This document shows, piece by piece, positions 1-7,172 of a DNA stretch of 22,246 nucleotides. The notes under the pieces were generated by a model. The model was not told where the DNA came from and did no database searches. It worked only from the letters and a program-made list of their open reading frames with translations. Source of the stretch: a virus; the IMG/VR virus record IMGVR_UViG_3300044591_000387, positions 1 to 22,246 of that record; one strand, given 5' to 3'. Numbering within the stretch: the first letter of the stretch is position 1; every line of letters starts with the position of its first letter. Position numbers and translations under genes: made by a program.

Positions 1-696
1 CGGCTGGTGCCGGAGCCGCAGGGGCGGTGGCGGGTGTGGGGGGAGCCGTCGCGCACGGCGGAGTACGTCGCCTTCATCGACCCGTCTCACGGCACGGGCA
101 GCGCCAACAGCGCCGTCTGCGTCATGGACGCGCTGGCTCGCCGGGTGGTGGCGGAGTTCGTGGACCCCAACATCGCGACGTACGACCTCGCGCTGGAGGT
201 GGCGAACGCCATGCGCCGGGTGTGGCGGGGCAAGCGGGCCACGCTGGTGGGGTGGGAGACCAACGGACCGGGCGCGGCGTTGCAGCACGACTTCGACCGG
301 GCGCAGTACCCCGCGATCTACCGCCAGCGGCAGACGGGGACGACCAGCGAGCGGGCCACGCGGCGTGTGGGCTGGACCAGCACCAAGCGTGCCAAGCGTG
401 CGCTGCTGGGGGACTTGAGCCGTGCGATCGCGCAGGGCGAGGTGGAGATCCCCAGCATGGACTCGCTCGACGAGATGCTGGAGTACGTCATCCTCGACGA
501 CGGGAGCATCGAGGCCGGGTCTCGCCGTGACGAGACCAGCGGTGCGCGTGAGGCGCACGGTGACCGCGTGATTGCGCTGGCCGGGGCGTTGATGCTGTGC
601 GCGGAGGTGGGTGGTCCCGTCGAGGACGAGCCGCAGTACAGCCCGGACACTTTGGGGTCAATCTTGCGTCACGACGACGTGATGCGCGAGTGGTGA
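1..696 (+). CDS. terL: Terminase large subunit, C-terminal nuclease part (5' partial)
   Basis: This is the C-terminal end of the ATP-driven DNA packaging motor. The frame is open from base 1, so the start and the ATPase domain lie upstream; about 231 residues are visible. The fold is the RNase H-like nuclease that cuts concatemeric DNA at the portal. An acidic residue sits at the end of a beta strand in FIDPSHGTG (Asp at bases 79-81). A second acidic residue lies in VGWETNGPG (Glu at 256-258). A third acidic site is in AHGDRVIALAGAL (Asp at 562-564), the usual order for the metal-binding triad. The spacing and the glycine-rich surroundings match terminase nucleases, not a free-standing RNase H. 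It heads the packaging and head gene block, as in most podoviruses. A GTG at position 7 is internal, not the true start. Confidence 0.88.
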   Translation, partial: RLVPEPQGRWRVWGEPSRTAEYVAFIDPSHGTGSANSAVCVMDALARRVVAEFVDPNIATYDLALEVANAMRRVWRGKRATLVGWETNGPGAALQHDFDRAQYPAIYRQRQTGTTSERATRRVGWTSTKRAKRALLGDLSRAIAQGEVEIPSMDSLDEMLEYVILDDGSIEAGSRRDETSGAREAHGDRVIALAGALMLCAEVGGPVEDEPQYSPDTLGSILRHDDVMREW

Positions 697-712
697 CGGT
701 ACGGTGGTGTGC

Positions 713-943
713 ATGGCGAAGAAGACGGTCAAGTTGAGTGTCGGTCGCGGCGAGAAGTTGCCCGTGTCGCGTGGTGCCGGGTTGACGGCGAAGGGACGTG
801 CCAAGCACAACCGTGCGACGGGCAGCAACCTCAAGGCACCGACGAAGGACAAGGACAACCCGCGCCACAAGTCGTTCTGCGCCCGCAGTCGGTCGTGGAC
901 TGGCGAGCGTGGCAAGGCTGCCCGTCGAAGGTGGGGGTGCTGA
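713..943 (+). CDS. Small basic protein, DUF6321-like
   Basis: A 76-residue, strongly basic protein of unknown function. It has the run GLTAKGRAKHNRATGSNLKAP in its first half and SFCARS plus a C-terminal RRRWGC in its second. This combination recalls a family of small phage proteins (DUF6321 by memory) usually found near terminase or structural genes. Two cysteines (56 and the last residue, 76) are inside conserved-looking motifs and could bind metal or form a disulfide, which is inference. I chose the ATG at 713; in-frame GTG codons at 704 and 707 are possible but would only add MVC. There is no strong Shine-Dalgarno sequence. It lies 16 bases after terminase and is followed at once by the next small gene. 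Confidence 0.75.
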   Translation: MAKKTVKLSVGRGEKLPVSRGAGLTAKGRAKHNRATGSNLKAPTKDKDNPRHKSFCARSRSWTGERGKAARRRWGC

Positions 944-944
944 C

Positions 945-1073
945 ATGGCGAAGAACTCGCTGGTCGGGAACATCAACCGCCGGAAGAAGGCTGGGATCTC
1001 GCGCCCCAAGTCGAAGTCAACCGTGAGCGCGAAGTCATACGCCGCCATGAAGCGCGGCTGGAAGGGTAAGTGA
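945..1073 (+). CDS. Tiny basic phage protein (42 aa)
   Basis: A 42-residue protein beginning MAKNSLVGNINRRKKAG and rich in Lys, Arg and Ser (SRPKSKSTVS), with no hydrophobic segment. It starts one base after the stop of the preceding gene and its own stop overlaps the next ATG (TGATG at 1071), so it is probably translated by coupling. Proteins with a similar N-terminus occur in short-tailed phages as uncharacterised small basic proteins. The charge suggests nucleic-acid binding or packaging inside the head, but the sequence does not prove a role. Confidence 0.65.
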   Translation: MAKNSLVGNINRRKKAGISRPKSKSTVSAKSYAAMKRGWKGK

Positions 1074-1183
1074 TGCCGAAGGTCGGAAAGAAGAAGTTCC
1101 CGTACACCGCGAAGGGCAAGAAGGCCGCTGCGTCCTACGCGAAGAAGACTGGCAAGGCCGTGAAGAAGACGAAGGGCTACTGA
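1073..1183 (+). CDS. Tiny lysine-rich phage protein (36 aa)
   Basis: A 36-residue protein, MPKVGKKKFPYTAKGKK followed by an Ala/Lys-rich helix-like tail ending KKTKGY. About four residues in ten are lysine. It overlaps its neighbours at both ends by one base (TGATG at 1071 and 1181), indicating translational coupling. I recognise the MPKVGKK-F-YT-KGK pattern as a recurrent tiny phage protein of unknown function. The strong positive charge fits nucleic-acid binding; nothing catalytic is visible. It is easily missed by gene callers because of its length. Confidence 0.65.
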   Translation: MPKVGKKKFPYTAKGKKAAASYAKKTGKAVKKTKGY

Positions 1184-1311
1184 TGCCCTTTGAGAGCGAT
1201 CGCCAGCGCCGGTTCATGTACGCGAAGCATCCGAAGATCGCTGCCCGCTGGACGCGGGAAGCCAAGGCTGCGAAGCGATCGCCCGTGAAGAAGAAGCGGA
1301 GCAAGCGGTGA
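1183..1311 (+). CDS. Tiny basic phage protein, QRRFMYAKHP type (42 aa)
   Basis: A 42-residue basic protein. Its first half, SDRQRRFMYAKHPKIAARW, is the recognisable part: very similar short segments are widespread in phage proteins of unknown function, often close to terminase and portal genes. The second half is an Ala/Lys/Arg tail (SPVKKKRSKR). The ATG overlaps the previous stop (TGATG at 1181), and the stop is overlapped by the GTG of the next ORF. No enzymatic motif is present. A DNA- or RNA-contacting role is inferred from charge only. Confidence 0.65.
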   Translation: MPFESDRQRRFMYAKHPKIAARWTREAKAAKRSPVKKKRSKR

Positions 1312-1388
1312 TCGCTGCGGTGCTGGCGATCATCGGTTTCCAGTTGCTGATGGTCTGCATGATCATCCGCGAGATGCGAAAGATTTGA
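1308..1388 (+). CDS. 26-residue single-pass membrane peptide
   Basis: A possible micro-gene of 26 codons. A GTG start overlaps the preceding TGA (GTGA at 1308-1311). The product is almost entirely one hydrophobic helix (IAAVLAIIGFQLLMVCMII) followed by a short charged tail REMRKI. Its stop at 1386-1388 lies two bases before the metallophosphoesterase ATG. Support comes from the tight overlap with both neighbours and the membrane-helix composition; there is no independent conservation evidence. If real it could be a membrane-acting accessory or simply a translational coupler. Confidence 0.45.
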   Translation: MIAAVLAIIGFQLLMVCMIIREMRKI

Positions 1389-1390
1389 CG

Positions 1391-2284
1391 ATGCCCCACG
1401 ACTGGAAGGTCCACCACAAGACCCGGAACATCCACGTCGTGGAGATTGAAGGCGTTCGCCCGTCGGAGTTTGAGCATTGGGTGTTGCTGTCGAGCGACCG
1501 TCACCATGACTCGACCCACGCGGACTGGGATTTGGAGCGCAAGCACCTTGAGCAGGCCGTCGAGCGCAACGCGACGGTGCTGGACTGTGGTGACCTGTTC
1601 GACTGCATGGGTGGGCGTTGGGATCCTAGAAGTTCAAAGGGCGAGATCAGAGAGGAATATGCGCTCGCCCCGGACTACCTCGATGCGATCGTGCGTGACG
1701 CTGCCCGGTTCTACGCGCCGTATGCGAAGCAGTTCGCGTGCATCGGGCGTGGGAACCATGAGACTGCGATCACCAAGCGCCATGAAGTGGACCTGACGGA
1801 GCGCCTGTGCGGTGCCATGTCGCAGATCAGCGGCGTCCCTGTGGTAGCGAGCGGGTACGGCGGGTGGGTGGTGTTCCGTGCGCGGGTGTGGGGTACGACG
1901 GAGGTGAACCTCCGGCTACGTTGGTTCCACGGCAGTGGGGGTGGTGGCCCGATGAGCCACGGGGTGTTGACGACCCGGCGGATGGCGTCGTGGCTGCCTG
2001 ACGCTGACGTGGTGGTGAGCGGCCACACGCACGATCACTGGCACGTCAAGTTGATGAGGGAGCGGCTGGTCACTACCAAGGGTGACTACCGGATTGGTCT
2101 CACGGAGCAGCACCATGTCCGCACCCCCTCCTACAAACAGGAGTGGAACGACGGCTGGGGTGGCTGGCACGTCGAGACCGGGAAGCCGCCGAAGCCGCAG
2201 GGTGCGATGTGGATGAAGTTGACGATGGCGGACACCAAGCATGAGGGGATGCGGCTGATTGCCACCTTCACGGAGGCGAACTAA
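1391..2284 (+). CDS. Metallophosphoesterase (calcineurin-like)
   Basis: A 297-residue two-metal phosphoesterase. All five metal-site motifs of the family are present in order: D36-x-H38 in SSDRHHD, GD at 67-68 in DCGDLFD, GNHE at 121-124, a His at 180 in RWFHGSGGG, and GHTH at 211-214. This predicts an active enzyme hydrolysing phosphomono- or diesters. Family members act on nucleotides, nucleic acids or proteins, and the substrate cannot be told from sequence. The ATG at 1391 is chosen; a TTG at 1385 in the same frame is less likely. It sits between the packaging gene and the portal, a position seen in some aquatic podoviruses. A role in DNA processing at packaging or in host nucleotide metabolism is inference. 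Confidence 0.85.
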   Translation: MPHDWKVHHKTRNIHVVEIEGVRPSEFEHWVLLSSDRHHDSTHADWDLERKHLEQAVERNATVLDCGDLFDCMGGRWDPRSSKGEIREEYALAPDYLDAIVRDAARFYAPYAKQFACIGRGNHETAITKRHEVDLTERLCGAMSQISGVPVVASGYGGWVVFRARVWGTTEVNLRLRWFHGSGGGGPMSHGVLTTRRMASWLPDADVVVSGHTHDHWHVKLMRERLVTTKGDYRIGLTEQHHVRTPSYKQEWNDGWGGWHVETGKPPKPQGAMWMKLTMADTKHEGMRLIATFTEAN

Positions 2285-2381
2285 ATCCATGTTGCGGCAC
2301 GGGGCCGTGGCGTGGCGTTTGTAGAGTGATTCGGCCCAAGACGGGCGACCGCAAGCCGACGGGATCGGCGCAAGGAATGCG
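2285..2381 (+). promoter_or_regulatory. Largest intergenic gap, possible regulatory region
   Basis: At 97 bases this is the longest gap between genes in the window. It holds a TG-TAGAGT element at 2320-2327 that could be a weak -10-like box, but no matching -35 at normal spacing. A small hairpin follows at 2355-2369 (GCCGA, loop CGGGA, TCGGC). A good ribosome site AAGGA at 2372-2376 serves the next ATG at 2382. Because all other upstream genes overlap, this is the most plausible place for a promoter or RNA-processing site ahead of the portal and capsid genes. No consensus promoter can be shown. Confidence 0.25.
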
Positions 2382-2579
2382 ATGAAGAAGAAGACCGGAT
2401 CGAAGAGTCGGATGACGAAGAATGTTGCTGGCAAGCGTGGTGTCCTCGCGACGGCCAAGCGCAGTGGCAGCAGCAAGGCCATGAAGGCGACCCGCGCTGC
2501 GGCGCTGACCGGCGGCGGTGCGCTTGGTGGCGGCCAAGGCGGCGGCCAGTTGCCCGGTGGTGGGGGCGGCAAGAAGTGA
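2382..2579 (+). CDS. Small basic protein with Gly-rich tail (65 aa)
   Basis: A 65-residue protein of unknown function. The first 40 residues are Lys/Arg/Ser/Ala-rich (KKKTGSKSRMTKNVAGKRG), and the last 25 are almost only glycine with a terminal GGKK. Composition suggests a disordered, nucleic-acid-binding or flexible protein. It is preceded by a clear AAGGA ribosome site six bases ahead of the ATG, and its stop is overlapped by the next GTG (GTGA at 2576). A second Gly/Lys-rich small protein lies just ahead of the portal gene at 2794, so the two may be related in role. Confidence 0.6.
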   Translation: MKKKTGSKSRMTKNVAGKRGVLATAKRSGSSKAMKATRAAALTGGGALGGGQGGGQLPGGGGGKK

Positions 2580-2794
2580 TCGTCCGCGTCGGAGCCAACT
2601 ACTTTCCCGTGGATGCGATCGACCGCATCTACGACCGTGGTGATCGCTTGATCGTTTGGGCGAGCGGCATGGCGTATGAGGTCGCTGGTTCCGAACGCGA
2701 TGCGGTGCTTGACCAGTTGAAACTCCTCATGCCGCGTGAGCATGTGGATGAGTCCAGAGAGTTTGCGCCCGTGAAGGGCAGGAGGAAATCGTGA
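2576..2794 (+). CDS. Hypothetical 72-aa protein
   Basis: A 72-residue protein not assigned to a named family. It starts at GTG 2576, overlapping the previous stop by four bases. The pattern of short beta strands (MIVRVGANYFPVDAIDRIY, then RLIVWASGMAYEV) followed by a helix (ERDAVLDQLKLLM) suggests a compact beta-hairpin plus helix fold. It is reminiscent of small phage proteins that begin MIV-VG-YF-VD-I. The C-terminal PVKGRRKS is basic and contains the ribosome site GGAGG (2781-2785) for the next gene. Its place among portal-proximal genes suggests a head-assembly or regulatory role, as inference. Confidence 0.65.
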   Translation: MIVRVGANYFPVDAIDRIYDRGDRLIVWASGMAYEVAGSERDAVLDQLKLLMPREHVDESREFAPVKGRRKS

Positions 2795-2928
2795 TGTACG
2801 GCAAGAAGAGTGGTGGATGCGCGTCGAGCCGCCGTGGCAAGAACGGTGGCCGTGACGGTGCGAAGGGTGGCGGTTACGGTGGCGCCAAGGGTGGAGGCAA
2901 GGGCGGCCCGAAGGGGAAGAAGCGATGA
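2794..2928 (+). CDS. Tiny Gly/Lys-rich protein (44 aa)
   Basis: A 44-residue protein, MYGKKSGGCASSRRGKN followed by GGR, AKGGG and KGGPKGKKR blocks. It is nearly all glycine, lysine and arginine with one cysteine, so it is probably disordered and nucleic-acid binding. The ATG at 2794 is favoured over the GTG at 2791 because GGAGG at 2781-2785 lies eight bases from the ATG and only five from the GTG. The ATG overlaps the preceding TGA by one base, and its own stop is overlapped by the portal ATG (ATGA at 2925). Confidence 0.55.
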   Translation: MYGKKSGGCASSRRGKNGGRDGAKGGGYGGAKGGGKGGPKGKKR

Positions 2929-4667
2929 TGAAGTTCGATCTGGCTTCTCTGGTGCGCGAGATCGAGAGCGCGGAATCGTTCCGCGACACTCATCTTGTGG
3001 AGTGGAAGAGCCTGATCGAGCGTTTCCACGGGCCGTCCTACCGCGAGTCGCGGGAGCAGATGGACGACCCGGAGAACTTCATCCTTGAGTACATCGCCCT
3101 GTTGCTGCCCCGGATCGTGCATGACAACCCGACGGTGCGCGTGAAGAGCGCGAGGCCGGTCAGCCAGTCGGAGGCTGCCGGGGTGTTGCAGATCGGGATC
3201 AACCGGTGGTGCAAGATGGTCGGCGTGCGGAACACCCTTGAGCGGATTGCGACGGACATGCTGCTGGCCTACGGGGTGGCGCTGACCGTGAACGAGCCGC
3301 GCAAAGGCTATGTGACGAGCCTGACTGAGGATCCGTACCTGCCCCGGGTGTACCGGATCAGCCCGGACCGGTTCTTCATCGACCCGGCTGCTACGCACTT
3401 GGACGAGGCCCGGTACATGGGCCACTGCTGGATCACCGACCGCGACGACCTTCTCGCAAGTGCTGAGTCTGACAAGACTTGGGATATCGACGTGATCGAG
3501 CGCGTGGCTGCCAACACTGGGGTCAGCGATGTCCGCGACGACATCGACATCGACCGCAACATCCCCGACCGCAAGGAGTTGGTGGTGTACGAGGTGTGGG
3601 TGCCTGAACTGCACGACGAGGCTGCGGAGTTGATCGACTCCGTGACGGATCGTGCGATGTTCAACGGCACGATCTACACGGTGGTGAAGGGTCAGGCCGA
3701 GAGCGGCAAGAAGGCGAACATGGGTATGGCGCGTGCGCCGCGTCCGTACTACGGGCCGAGGACCGGGCCGTATACGGTATTCGGTGTGTATACGGTGCCT
3801 GACGATCCGTACCCGCTGTCTCCGATCATGGCTCTGATGCCGCAGATCGACGACGTGAACATGCACCTGCGGAACATGCGGTACAGCGCCAGCGCGTACA
3901 AGCGCCTGCTGGCGGTGGACGCACGCAACGCCAAGATGGCGCAGGACATCCGCGACCGCGAGGATCTGTATGTGGTGCTGGCTGACAACCTTGACCCGGA
4001 CGCTCTCCGAACGATCGAGGTGGGCGGTATCACGGCGCAGCAGGTTCAGTACGCGGCGATGGCTCAGGACCGTCTGGACCGGGTGTCTGGCATCCACGAC
4101 GCCATGCGCGGCAACGTGAGCGGTACGGCCACGGCGACCGAGGTGCAGGTGGCGGAGAGTTCCAGCGGCCTTCGGATCAGCCACCTGAAGCGTCAGTTTC
4201 AGGAGTCGGTGAACCGTTGCCTGCGGTCGGTGGGCTGGTTCATGTTCTACGACGACAAGGTGGTGTTCCCGGTCGGCGAGGACGGGATTGCCATCATGGG
4301 CGAGCCGGAGCCGATCTTCTCCGCGATGGCGATGGTTGGGGTGTTTGACGACCTCGACATCGATGTGGAGGCGTACAGCATGGAGCGGGTCAGCGAGGGT
4401 CTGCTCCAGCGCCGGTCGGTCGAGTTGCTTCAGGTCATCGGCAACATCAGTCAGGCGGTGGTGGCTGCCCCGCATGTGGACTGGAAGCAGGTGCTGTCGG
4501 TGGTCGGCAACGCGATGAATATGCCCAATCTGGGCGACATGATCGACCTGCGTGCCGTGCAGCAGATGCGGGCGCAGGCCCAGCAGGCCGCCGCCGGCGC
4601 TCAGGGCGGGAAATCGCAACCCCGGTCCATGCAAGAAATTATTTCAGAAGTTGAGGGCCGGCGCTGA
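2925..4667 (+). CDS. Portal protein
   Basis: A 580-residue portal, the dodecameric ring at the capsid vertex through which DNA enters and leaves. Length fits short-tailed phage portals (about 500-700 residues). Visible signs: an N-terminal helical segment with ENFILEYIALLLPRIVHDNP, then the clip/wing-type region YRISPDRFFIDPAATHLDEARYMGHCW, common in P22/T7-like and aquatic podovirus portals. A long helix follows (MPQIDDVNMHLRNMRYSASAYKR), then the segment GIHDAMRGNVSGTATATEVQ with the TATE signature seen in podoviral portals. The C-terminus is a Gln/Ala-rich, possibly disordered or coiled tail. The start is ATG 2925 or the adjacent ATG 2928. Its stop overlaps the next start (TGATG at 4665). 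Gene order after terminase and before scaffold and coat supports the call. Confidence 0.9.
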   Translation: MMKFDLASLVREIESAESFRDTHLVEWKSLIERFHGPSYRESREQMDDPENFILEYIALLLPRIVHDNPTVRVKSARPVSQSEAAGVLQIGINRWCKMVGVRNTLERIATDMLLAYGVALTVNEPRKGYVTSLTEDPYLPRVYRISPDRFFIDPAATHLDEARYMGHCWITDRDDLLASAESDKTWDIDVIERVAANTGVSDVRDDIDIDRNIPDRKELVVYEVWVPELHDEAAELIDSVTDRAMFNGTIYTVVKGQAESGKKANMGMARAPRPYYGPRTGPYTVFGVYTVPDDPYPLSPIMALMPQIDDVNMHLRNMRYSASAYKRLLAVDARNAKMAQDIRDREDLYVVLADNLDPDALRTIEVGGITAQQVQYAAMAQDRLDRVSGIHDAMRGNVSGTATATEVQVAESSSGLRISHLKRQFQESVNRCLRSVGWFMFYDDKVVFPVGEDGIAIMGEPEPIFSAMAMVGVFDDLDIDVEAYSMERVSEGLLQRRSVELLQVIGNISQAVVAAPHVDWKQVLSVVGNAMNMPNLGDMIDLRAVQQMRAQAQQAAAGAQGGKSQPRSMQEIISEVEGRR

Positions 4668-4963
4668 TGCCCCTGTACCCTTTCATCGACGAGGCCACTG
4701 GCGAGACTGTCGAGTTGATGTACTCGATGTCTGAGGCTCCCAGCATTGGCACAACCGTCGAGGTGGATGGCCGTGTGTTGATGAGGGTGGTCGCTGACTA
4801 CCAGATCGACCCAGCCACGAACCGCTCCCAGTACCCGTATGTGTCGTCGTCGCTACCTCGCAACCTTGAGGGATGCACGACGAACAGCCAAGGCAAGCCA
4901 GTGATCATGTCTCGTAGGCATGAACGTGAGGTGATGTCGAGGCACGGGTATGCGAAGGAGTAG
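4667..4963 (+). CDS. FmdB-like protein lacking zinc cysteines (98 aa)
   Basis: A 98-residue protein. Its first 45 residues keep the backbone of FmdB-type zinc ribbons: MPLYPFIDEATGETVELMYSMSEAP, then a short strand and a VLMRVV strand where the second Cys pair and RRV strand would be. The CxxC pairs are replaced (FIDEATGE, TTVEVDGR). The second half has SSSLPRNLEGC and a C-terminal HEREVMSRHGYAKE, an arrangement I associate with phage proteins next to portal genes. It starts at the ATG overlapping the portal stop. It is likely a small structural or assembly protein that kept the fold and lost the metal site; function is unknown. Confidence 0.6.
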   Translation: MPLYPFIDEATGETVELMYSMSEAPSIGTTVEVDGRVLMRVVADYQIDPATNRSQYPYVSSSLPRNLEGCTTNSQGKPVIMSRRHEREVMSRHGYAKE

Positions 4964-4969
4964 GACAGC

Positions 4970-5872
4970 GTGGCTGAACCCAAGGATGGCGTGACCGAGG
5001 CAGAAGAGCCGAAGGTCGAGGCAGAGATCGAGAATCCAGTCGAGGCAGCGGCGGAAGAGCCTGTTGCTGATCCCGTGACGAGCGAACCCCTTGGTAGGGA
5101 CGCAGACGACGAGGTCTTGGATCGACTGTTGGGCGAGTCGGAGCAGAAGGAGGAACCTGCTCCGGTCAAGCCAGATGCTGATCTCGATCGGGCATACCAG
5201 ATTCTCAAGCGCGATGGTGTGCCTGATGACATCCTCAAGTCCGTGTCCAAGGACACGCTGATGGCGTGGGCCGGCAAGGCCGGCAAGCGTCAGACAGACG
5301 TGGATGGGTACGGCAAGAGGATGAAGGCGCTTGAAGCCGAGAATGCCCAGTTGAAGTCCGGGCGCAAGGCTGGCGACGAGGAATTGGAATCCTTCGATGA
5401 GGAATCCGACAACCCGCGTGGCAAGCCGGATACGGACGACGACGACGCAGGATCGGACGAGGACTCCAAGGATCCGCGCTACACGGCGCTGTCCGAAGAG
5501 GTCTCAAAGTTGCGCCTGCAACAGCAGGAGCAGCAGTTGCGTGGGCTGCAAACCCAAGTCGAGCAGGCCATCACGTTCGTTCAGGGTCAATACGGGAACC
5601 CGGTTGACGCGAACGCGGTGCTGGCCGAAATGGATCGTCTTGGGCGAAGCAAGCCCGGTACCTACCCAACCATGATTCACTTGGCGCAGGAGGCTTTCGC
5701 CAACATTGCAGGTCCGGCCCGGGATCCCCGGCGCGTAGGACAGCCGACAGCACGACCGACCGTAGGCAGGAACGAGCGTCCCACGACGCCCGCCGACGCC
5801 GAGGACGCAGTTCTGGAAGCACTGCTTGAAGGGCGAAGCCTTTCCGAAGCCAAGCGACTGACACGAAAGTGA
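4970..5872 (+). CDS. Scaffolding protein
   Basis: A 300-residue scaffold that would guide coat assembly and then leave the procapsid. Residues 1-65 are very acidic and disordered-looking. Residues 66-130 contain helices ending in a coiled-coil stretch (KALEAENAQLKSG). Residues 135-170 are another acidic block (TDDDDAGSDEDS). A second, Gln-rich coiled coil lies around 178-210. The C-terminus is a short basic helix (LLEGRSLSEAKRLTRK), as in scaffolds that bind coat through a basic C-terminal helix. The start is GTG 4970 with GGAG overlapping the previous stop. The position immediately before the coat gene is the classical one. No protease motif is seen. Confidence 0.8.
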   Translation: MAEPKDGVTEAEEPKVEAEIENPVEAAAEEPVADPVTSEPLGRDADDEVLDRLLGESEQKEEPAPVKPDADLDRAYQILKRDGVPDDILKSVSKDTLMAWAGKAGKRQTDVDGYGKRMKALEAENAQLKSGRKAGDEELESFDEESDNPRGKPDTDDDDAGSDEDSKDPRYTALSEEVSKLRLQQQEQQLRGLQTQVEQAITFVQGQYGNPVDANAVLAEMDRLGRSKPGTYPTMIHLAQEAFANIAGPARDPRRVGQPTARPTVGRNERPTTPADAEDAVLEALLEGRSLSEAKRLTRK

Positions 5873-5879
5873 GCCACAA

Positions 5880-7172
5880 ATGGCCGGAACCCCGATTCAG
5901 ACCTTCAACGACTTTATGAATGCGACTGGTCCCACCTACCTGACCAGCGCCGATCAGGTGATCAACGAGGCCGTCAAGAACACCTACGCCTTCAGCCGCC
6001 TTCTCAAGGAGAAGACCAGCGAAGCCACGGTGCAGGGCGGCAACGAGATCCGCGACGTGATCATGTTCGATGACGCATCGACCTACGATCACTACCTTCC
6101 CAACGACACGTTCACTTGGCGCAACGCCAACGTGACCGACACGGTGCGTGCGCCGTGGCGCTTCTCGATCGACCACATGGCGTGGACCGATCACGAAGTG
6201 GAACTCAACAGCGGCTCCGGCTCGACCCGCGATTACGTCAAGGCGCAGTACAAGCGTCTGAAGCGGATCAAGGAACAGCGCATGTGGACCTCGCTGACCA
6301 ACGGGTTTGAGAACGACCTGTGGGCGACTCCGTTCGGCAACTACTCCAACATGGAGGGCAACGCCGGCAGCCTGCCGTTCTCGCTCGCCTCGTTCATCAC
6401 CGAAGCCCCGCTGCTCACCAGCGTCTTCGGCGATCCCCGTGGCGGCGCTCCGCTGGGCTGGACCAACGTGATGAATCTGGACCCCACCAGCGAGAACCGC
6501 TGGTCGAACCAGATCTCGTACTACGACCCCGGTGCAACGGACCCCAACCTCGCCCCCGTGACCAAAACGGGCATCGAGAACGTCCGTGACGGTTCGACGA
6601 CCTACAGCGCCCGCATCGGCGGTCTGCTGCCGGCCTTCGACGAGATGTTCCTGAAGTTGGACTTCCGCACTCCGTCCACCCGGGCCGAGTACTTCGAGAA
6701 GCCCTCGATGAACCGCCAGATGATCCTCTGCTCGCGCATCGGGATCAACAACTACAAGCAGGCTCTGCGTGCCAGCAATGACACGCTGGTGTCGTATCAG
6801 GATCCGGCGTACAACGCGCCGACCTACAGCGGCATCGAACTGATGTACTGCTCCAACCTCGACACCGCTGCGATCTACCCCAGCGGTGCAACCGCACGCA
6901 CCAACCACAGCACCGACATCGCTGCCGCAAGCACGACGGTCGGTGCCACCGAGGAAGGTGCGTCGGTCATCGACAGCGGAGCGCGTTACTGGTGGGTCAA
7001 CGGCAACTACCTGACGCCGATCTTCCACAGCCGCCGCTACTTTGAGAAGCACGAAGTGCTGCGTCACCCCAACCAGCCGTTCACCTACGTTCAGGTGGTG
7101 GACTGCTGGTGGAACCTGTTCTGCAACAGCCGTCAGCGTCAGGGCATCGTCGCCCCGATCAACCTCACCTGA
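5880..7172 (+). CDS. Major capsid protein (HK97-fold type)
   Basis: A 430-residue coat protein. It follows the scaffold by seven bases, has the expected length, and shows no enzymatic motif. Features consistent with a coat: an N-terminal helix (DQVINEAVKNTYAFSRLLKEK), an E-loop-like stretch with WRNANVTDTVRAPWRFSIDHMAWTD, a long basic spine-helix candidate (YVKAQYKRLKRIKEQRMW), and a late aromatic strand-rich domain ending VVDCWWNLFCNSRQRQGIVAPINL. Fold assignment is by context and general resemblance to podoviral coats, not a signature motif. There is no strong Shine-Dalgarno sequence before the ATG, odd for the most abundant virion protein. A strong hairpin follows at 7190-7213. Confidence 0.85.
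   Translation: MAGTPIQTFNDFMNATGPTYLTSADQVINEAVKNTYAFSRLLKEKTSEATVQGGNEIRDVIMFDDASTYDHYLPNDTFTWRNANVTDTVRAPWRFSIDHMAWTDHEVELNSGSGSTRDYVKAQYKRLKRIKEQRMWTSLTNGFENDLWATPFGNYSNMEGNAGSLPFSLASFITEAPLLTSVFGDPRGGAPLGWTNVMNLDPTSENRWSNQISYYDPGATDPNLAPVTKTGIENVRDGSTTYSARIGGLLPAFDEMFLKLDFRTPSTRAEYFEKPSMNRQMILCSRIGINNYKQALRASNDTLVSYQDPAYNAPTYSGIELMYCSNLDTAAIYPSGATARTNHSTDIAAASTTVGATEEGASVIDSGARYWWVNGNYLTPIFHSRRYFEKHEVLRHPNQPFTYVQVVDCWWNLFCNSRQRQGIVAPINLT

Noticed and set aside
2289-2324. ATG-initiated 11-residue ORF in the gap before 2382, as a leader peptide
   Set aside because: No ribosome site, no regulatory codon run, and length is within chance expectation.
2874-4634. 586-codon open frame on the minus strand opposite the portal gene
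   Set aside because: It is the mirror of a high-GC coding frame, very rich in His, Arg, Val and Leu with no recognisable domain, and conflicts with a well-supported portal.
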